Assembly (NCBI RefSeq): GCF_022539505.1
Contig: NC_061508.1
Span: 69,077,754-69,141,753 of the forward strand
Direction of reading: 5' to 3'
Source of the DNA: Lolium rigidum
Taxonomy: Eukaryota; Streptophyta; Magnoliopsida; Poales; Poaceae
Length of the DNA stretch: 64,000 nucleotides
Positions 59,307 to 64,000 of the stretch are shown one piece after another. The notes below the pieces were generated by a model. The model searched no databases. It saw only the letters and a program-made list of their open reading frames with translations, and was not told the DNA's origin. The stretch's first letter is position 1, and the number at the start of each line of letters is the position of its first letter. Position numbers and translations under genes: made by a program.

Positions 59307-59765
59307 TGAGGTCTAAGACCCCGTTTGTGGCCCGATCTCGCGATTGACCCAAGATCCAAGGGGGAAAGAAAGGGAGAACACGAAGAACACACGCACACCA
59401 ACCCGATACAATCAATACTTACCCTCGTGGCTCGATGGACCACGCCAATAGAATCAACCCGGGAGAGACGCGAAGTAGAATCCCGGAGTGAGAGATCGGT
59501 GTTGGGGATGGAGACCGGTGAGGGAGAGAGAGTGGAGCACACTAGAATCTCACTCACACATATCCAATCATCCAACAAGGGGTGCCTTGATACAAACGGG
59601 ATGAAACCCTAGGGAGACCAAGCTCAAAGTCATGTTTAAGCCTAAATCTTGTCTAAATAGTCAAGGGGGCGACCTGGGTGCTTATATAGGGTTACAAGGC
59701 AACATGGGTCGAAAATGTACAAGTTGGTGGGTCAAACTCGTGAAATCTGGTCCAGGGGTTGGTCA
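59307..59765 (-). repeat. Element J 5' LTR (boundaries inferred)
   Basis: On plus it runs TGAGGTCTAAGACC to GGGGTTGGTCA, TG...CA, with the PBS five bases inside its right edge on the element strand. A TATA box CCTATATAAG lies on the minus strand at 59681-59690. No second copy is present in the window, so the outer edge rests only on the TG/CA rule and on CACTA-type repeats starting beyond it. Confidence 0.5.
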
Positions 59766-59962
59766 TGTGCCGACGGTCACTCTCGACATGCGAAGAAGCT
59801 ATGCCGACGGTGGCCGTCGGCACAAGGGAGCATGTGCCGACGGCTAAGCGGTGCCGACGACGCTGTTGGTGGACTACCAGGACTAGGTCCAGTGCCGACG
59901 ACCTAATAAAAGACCGTCGGCACAGTTTCTGGCCGTCGGCACATCGTGCGTTTCCTGTAGTG
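59766..59962. mobile_element. CACTA transposon end
   Basis: Ends GTTTCCTGTAGTG at 59962, which on the minus strand is CACTACAGGAAAC, a CACTA terminus. Inside it are seven or more GTGCCGACGG / CCGTCGGCAC words in both orientations, the subterminal repeats usual for grass CACTA elements. No transposase and no opposite end are seen in the window; the rest is missing or was deleted together with J's 3' LTR. Confidence 0.7.
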
Positions 59963-60966
59963 GCTAGGCGAGGTGCTGCAAAGCGCTGAGAATGCACGGT
60001 TTGCAACAGCCTTAAACTGCTTAAGTAATATTTCGGCAAGTTTATGATTTTGGGCCATATAGGTTTTTTTTTCAGAATAGACACGCTAAAAGTCACCGAA
60101 CCTGTAAATGTTGTATGAGCCATATATTTTTGTCTAGAACAGACAAGGTAAAATTCACTGGACGCCACCATAGCCAACGTAACATCATTGTCAGTTTACC
60201 AACTTCTAACTTTAGGGACCTTACTACATCGCCGAGCGCAGGTCCGGGGTCCCCACCCCCTCCTGCAGCCGAAGCGACAAACAAAGGAGATATGCACTCA
60301 TCAATTCCCGGCGGAAGACAATGGAGATGGGGCAGATAGCGGCAGCGGCTAGGGTGAAACCCTATGTTGCCCCCTTTATTCTTTCATGGGAGGTAGTCAT
60401 AACAACAGAACAATGAAAACATTGTTTTCATCAAGTTAAAAACGGAACCAGAAGACAGTTTACACATTCTAGAAGTTCAGATGTGCACTTGCCCATTTGC
60501 AGAGTAGAATAAGATCAAACTAGTGATGTATATCATCAGAATAGTGCAATGATGATCTATGAGTTAGGCATTACTACAATCCAAGCTACATGACATCAAA
60601 AAGTTTAAATATTCCCTTGAGTATCATCCAAAGGAATATTATTGTTTATTCAGTTAGATGGTAGCTGATACTATATTTGGGATAGCAATAAAAAGAGCGG
60701 TGGCGCGGATACGAAGGGAGGCTTCGGCAGCAGCGCAGGGAATTGGGGAGGCGGTGGCGTGGAGGTTTCGCTCGAGAGGGACGTGGGAAAGCACAACACC
60801 GCCCGTGGGCTCCGTCTGAGGGTTCAGTCCAGAGGGAGTGGGACGCGTGAGCTGTTCCTGGGCTAGCTGGGCTCGTCCCACTGAGCCCGTACGGGATTAG
60901 TGAAATTCTATAGAGGGATAAACGGGATTAATGGGATGGTATGGGACGCGGGATTACTGGAAAATC
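59963..60966 (-). pseudogene. T right arm with 5'-gene-like sequence
   Basis: On the minus strand, 60880 to 60680 reads like a plant 5' UTR and first exon: GC-rich CCACGCCACCGCCTCCCC and GCTGCTGCCGAAGCCTCCC. Then come an AT-rich intron-like part, and at 60370-60220 a second GC-rich block after AACATAG (ACCCTAGCCGCTGCCGC, GCTGCAGGAGGGGGTGGGG). Short frames such as 60093-60284 (FVASAAGGGGDPGPALGDV) cannot be tied to a known protein. Same strand as the exon-like fragment at 40719-40802, so the two may be the ends of one captured gene. Unproven. Confidence 0.35.
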
Positions 60967-60986
60967 CCATCCCACTTGCAATTTTA
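60967..60986 (-). repeat. T right terminal inverted repeat
   Basis: CCATCCCACTTGCAATTTTA on plus, partner of 40214-40233. Confidence 0.7.
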
Positions 60987-60994
60987 TTTCACCC

Positions 60995-61020
60995 CCTCTA
61001 GGTGACATCTCGCCCTTTCA
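60995..61020 (+). mobile_element. H: LTR-like repeat, 3' end
   Basis: CCTCTAGGTGACATCTCGCCCTTTCA; the last part of H, separated from 40213 by T. No PBS follows. Confidence 0.6.
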
Positions 61021-62000
61021 CAAGCGCACAAGTTTTCTATACCGTGAGTGCAGTGGAGGCGATGTAGGTGTGGCTACGGGAGAAGCTTGGCAAGTAGATG
61101 GCTATGTGGAGCGCTTCCTTACCTAGATGTGAAAATGGATCAGCATGTGGCATTACCATATGATGCATGTAAAATGCATACATGAACTTTGTAGTTTATT
61201 GATACATATTCTCACACATTTGCATCTTATATAATGTTATTTCCATGTTTTATATTGTTTTTTGGGTATGTTCTAAACAATCACCTCTTCTTTGGTATTA
61301 ACTCTGTCCGGCTAAAAATGCCTTCTATTAGTATTTTGACTTTCCAAGAGCTACGGGACTCGAAAAAGGGCAATGTCAGGGGCCACGCTTCGGAAATTTT
61401 GAGACAAACAAAATAAGATAAGTGGGACTCCAGGAGGATGGGAAAGAGCCCTGTGGCGTGCCCTCCCCCTATGAGCGCACCACCTATGCTCCTTTCTCCC
61501 TCGTCCGTCCGATTCGCCTCAATCTTGCGCCCACGGACTTCGTTTGACCAAAAAACCCCTATATATACGAACCCCCAAGATTTCCTCGACACTACGGAGG
61601 CGGAGATAAAAAAACATAAACCGAGAGTAAGTAGACCGCCGTCGGCGGAGATCGGAGGGGGGAACCGCTACCGAAATCGCCTCCATTGGACCCCACCCCC
61701 TCTAGTGTGATCATCATCATCTTCTTCATCAACACCCTCTGCAGCATCTTCATCTACCCCTTGTAATCTCTTGGCAAACATGATGTGTGAGGCAATTTAT
61801 CGTTTTCCCATGATGTATTGTACCTCTATGTCTTTGTTTGAGTAGTGACTTGTTCTTGGCAATTGTGAAATAATTTGTTGATGGTTGCATATAAGTATTT
61901 GTTATCTTCCATGATGATCTATAGTACTGATATATGAGTGCACACATATGTTGGGAAATGCATGAGTTTGTCACCGTTGCATGATGATAGGAGGAGGGAC
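61021..62000. other. Unclassified sequence, partly LTR- or leader-like
   Basis: Includes CCCCTATATATACG (61556), a TATA-like word on plus, followed by leader-like CTACGGAGGCGGAG and then CATCATCATCTTC. No ORF is supported. It resumes after solo LTR S2 at 62563. Confidence 0.4.
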
Positions 62001-62557
62001 TGATGTGGGCATTACCCTTCAGGTACCCGACATTAGTCTACCTCCCTTGGCTCAACTAGGGGCCCATGAAGACTGTCCAAGACCAAGGTGGGCACATACG
62101 TCGGTTGCAACAAAGGAGACCTACCAGGAGACGAATTCTTGATGAACAAGGAAAGAATGCGTCGATAAAGGTAAGATTAGATAAGATCTCAATGTAACCT
62201 GGTCAAGTTCAGGCAGGACTCTCGGGACCTAGCCTTCTATATAAAGGCTAGGGGAGGGACTGCCGAACGACAGAACCACGATCCACGAAACCACCGCAAT
62301 TTAGTACACAAACCCTAGAATCCTTGCCTCCCGGCAAGTCGACCATAGTAGTCTATCGGCTACCACATTGTAACTTGTTTTACTCGATAAATGAAGATCA
62401 AATAAGCAGGAAGTAAGGCTTTTACCTCATCGAGGGCCCCGAACATGGGTAAATGTCTCTCCTCATTTGTTTGGTATCCGATGTCTCGTGCTAGCCTGCA
62501 GGATTCCGTCAACCCTAAGCCCCTCATGGTGGGCATTGCTGATGCGCTCCCTCGTCA
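62001..62557 (+). mobile_element. S2: solo LTR
   Basis: 557 bp, TGATGTGGGCATTACCC to CTCCCTCGTCA, perfect TSD GGGAC at 61996-62000 and 62558-62562. It contains a TATA box, TCTATATAAA (62237), and the first bases recur near the end (GGGCATTGCTGATGCG, 62531). Orientation is from the TATA. Family not assigned. Confidence 0.88.
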
Positions 62558-62562
62558 GGGAC

Positions 62563-62854
62563 AACTGGGGCTTGATGGAAACAATGTCCCAATTCTTAGA
62601 TTCATGTCGTATCAATTCATGGTTAATCAATGGGGGGGGGGGGTTATAACTATGGGGACCTTTAAACCTATATCGGTGGTTGGACTTTATGTCTTAATAA
62701 TTTCCTCGTTTGCTCTTCATTAGTCTTGGGATCAATCACTAGTGGTGTATTTGCTCATGTTTATGGATACACCAATTTATGGCTCCTCTCTAGAAGAAAC
62801 ACTAAAAATACTATACTGAGCTTCACTAATTCTGACAGTCACCCAAACGAAATA
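62563..62854. other. Host sequence between S2 and the MITE
   Basis: Has a 12-base G run at 62632-62643. No supported gene. Confidence 0.4.
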
Positions 62855-63108
62855 CTACCTACATCCCAAGACTTTAGACCTATATTTTTTTAGAAAGTCA
62901 AACTATGTCAAGTTTGACCAAGTTTTTATCAAAAATCATTAACATGAAAAGTACAAAATCAATATCATTAGATAGATAATGAAATATATTTTTATATGAT
63001 ATCTACAAAATATCATATTTGTTCGTAGATTCTTCTAAAAATTTAGTCAAACTTTACTTCGTTTGACTTTTCAAAAAAAAAAAGCCTTAAGCCTTGGGAT
63101 GAAGGTAG
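62855..63108. mobile_element. Stowaway-like MITE
   Basis: 254 bp with TA on each side (62853-62854, 63109-63110). The ends are inverted: CTACCTACATCCCAAG on the left and CTACCTTCATCCCAAG on the minus strand at the right, continuing into AAAGTCAAAC-type text on both sides. AT-rich, non-coding. This fits Tc1/Mariner-derived Stowaway elements, whose TIRs usually read CTCCCTCCGTCCC. Confidence 0.88.
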
Positions 63109-63110
63109 TA

Positions 63111-63491
63111 GCAATTTGGCTGAACAATTACTCCCTTGTGTTGATGTATTGCTTCAGGAACACCACATTCTTCCGGAATTCTTGCAACAACAACAACTAG
63201 CTCGTGCTAGTCATCATATGAAAAGTATGGCAGATGAGAAGCGGTACAGATCTTGGACCAAACATTAGTGAAGAAAGCAAATGTTGCTTATCCGCATGTG
63301 TTGATCAATTGGTCGACGGTACAGACTTGCAATTTGGGAAGACTATGAAGTGTTGCGTCAGTGCTATATCGACGCACCAGCTTGGGGACAAGCTATATCT
63401 CAAGGGGGCAGAATGCTTGGAGTGCCACCAAGTGCATCAAGCCAACAGGTGGTGTAAAGCAACGATGTGTCTTCGAGCATTAAAGGAGTAA
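63111..63491 (+). pseudogene. Cys-rich open frame of unknown origin, probably frameshifted
   Basis: From 63113 one frame reads NLAEQLLPCVDVLLQEHHIL and FLQQQQLARASHHMKSMADE, then stops. The adjacent frame, with ATG 63234, runs 85 codons to 63491, with SKCCLSACVDQL, MKCCVSAIS, CLECHQV and WCKATMCLRALKE. The two look like parts of one protein with an indel near 63235. The MITE sits directly upstream and may have interrupted it. I do not recognise the family. The spaced Cys pairs could be a metal site or disulfides. It could be the 3' end of a decayed host gene or repeat-derived. Confidence 0.4.
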
Positions 63492-64000
63492 AAGGGTGTC
63501 GTGTTCCGGAATTCGTGTGTCATCAGCTGTCCAACTAGGTTTGGATAAAACTTTTGACATATGCATGCCATGTTATGGTCCCATTAATATGTCTTTCTCT
63601 CAAAAGCTGATTTGGGTTTTCTCTTTCTCTCTCACATTTTTACTTTATGGCTGAAGAGGCTGCCTCCTGATGAAGATGCCGCCTCCTTATCCGAACCTAA
63701 TTTGGACCACCCGAACCAAGATAAAGTTGTGAGGCAGCACCCCTGAGACTATGCATTGGGCATGCCCTTATAGGCTAGCAGATGCCAGCTACCTCTGATA
63801 GATGGTAAAAAAGGCAGAGTGTGGTCGTCGAAACTCGAAAGGGACCGGAAAGAAATTAGAATTGAGTCTGTTATCCCCATCTCCTCTCTCTCTCCCAGAT
63901 AGTTCTGATCTAGACTTACATCGGGGTATCATGCATATGGTTTAGTTGGTGAATCTAATTTATACATCAAGGATATAAAATATTTCCTCCGGTATATGTC
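63492..64000. other. Right edge, nothing identified
   Basis: CT-rich patches (63619-63644, 63880-63900) and TTGGGCATGCCC (63757). No ORF or element end that I can support. Confidence 0.4.

Larger units (their letters stand above)
40214..60986. mobile_element. T: hAT-like DNA transposon with gene pieces, filled by J, B, C and a CACTA end
   Basis: Ends in a 20-bp inverted repeat: TAGAATTCCAGGTGGGATGG at 40214-40233, and TAAAATTGCAAGTGGGATGG on the minus strand at 60967-60986 (17 of 20 the same). The flanks are ATTCACCC (40206-40213) and TTTCACCC (60987-60994), 7 of 8 alike, the 8-bp size typical of hAT insertions. Both arms continue with ATCCCGT/GTCCCAT subterminal words. The element's own arms are about 40214-41333 and 59963-60986. 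I saw no transposase in them; instead each arm has gene-like minus-strand sequence. The rest of the span is later insertions. Confidence 0.65.

Noticed and set aside
62445..62723. Frame crossing the S2 end (MGKCLSSFVWYPMS...)
   Set aside because: Half lies in the solo LTR and half in the flank, so it is an accidental fusion.

Overview
This is repeat-dense nuclear DNA from a grass. Several LTRs end in a TGATACGTCTCCAACGTATC terminus that I associate with Gypsy-type elements of Pooideae (wheat, barley, oat and ryegrass relatives). I cannot fix the genus. No bacterial, organellar or CRISPR features are present. I found no convincing intact host gene; nearly everything is LTR retrotransposons nested in one another, plus DNA-transposon pieces. 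I named elements by letter, with boundaries taken from TG...CA ends, direct flanking duplications (TSDs) and primer binding sites (PBS).

Left block, 1-16086. Element D (plus strand, partial) is the base. Its 5' LTR is interrupted by an LTR of element A (1-151 and 7196-8331). A is in turn split by R1 (152-7195, TSD AATAG), a gag-only minus-strand Gypsy element carrying an acidic open frame on the opposite strand. D's 3' LTR (12846-16086) is split by solo LTR S1 (13216-14815, TSD GCCTC).

Middle block, 16087-33290. This is unclassified, partly AT-rich sequence interrupted by E (18211-31185, TSD CCTAG), a 13-kb minus-strand Gypsy element. E encodes gag, protease, RT, RNase H and integrase, all frameshifted. 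On its plus strand, between integrase and its 3' LTR, E carries a TATA-led, six-exon gene and part of a second one.

Right block, 33291-61020. An LTR-like sequence H hosts G (34666-39687, TSD GGTGA), a gag-start-only element with tandem repeats in its LTRs. H also hosts T (40214-60986), a segment with 20-bp terminal inverted repeats and an 8-bp near-perfect duplication (hAT-like). T holds gene-like pieces in both arms and has been filled by retroelement J (minus strand, two zinc knuckles) and a CACTA end. J was itself hit by B (41703-48084, TSD ATGTG) and C (49878-56690, TSD ACGCC), two related non-autonomous elements that share an unusual repeat-bearing ORF.

Tail, 61021-64000. Unclassified LTR/leader-like sequence, solo LTR S2 (62001-62557, TSD GGGAC), a Stowaway-like MITE (62855-63108, TA duplication) and a small Cys-rich open frame of unknown origin.

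A, B, C, D and S1 share LTR ends, an Asp-tRNA type PBS where visible, and AAGCTTGGGGATG polypurine tracts. They lack pol in what is seen, so they would depend on another element for mobility. E's pol and antisense genes are too damaged to supply that as they stand.
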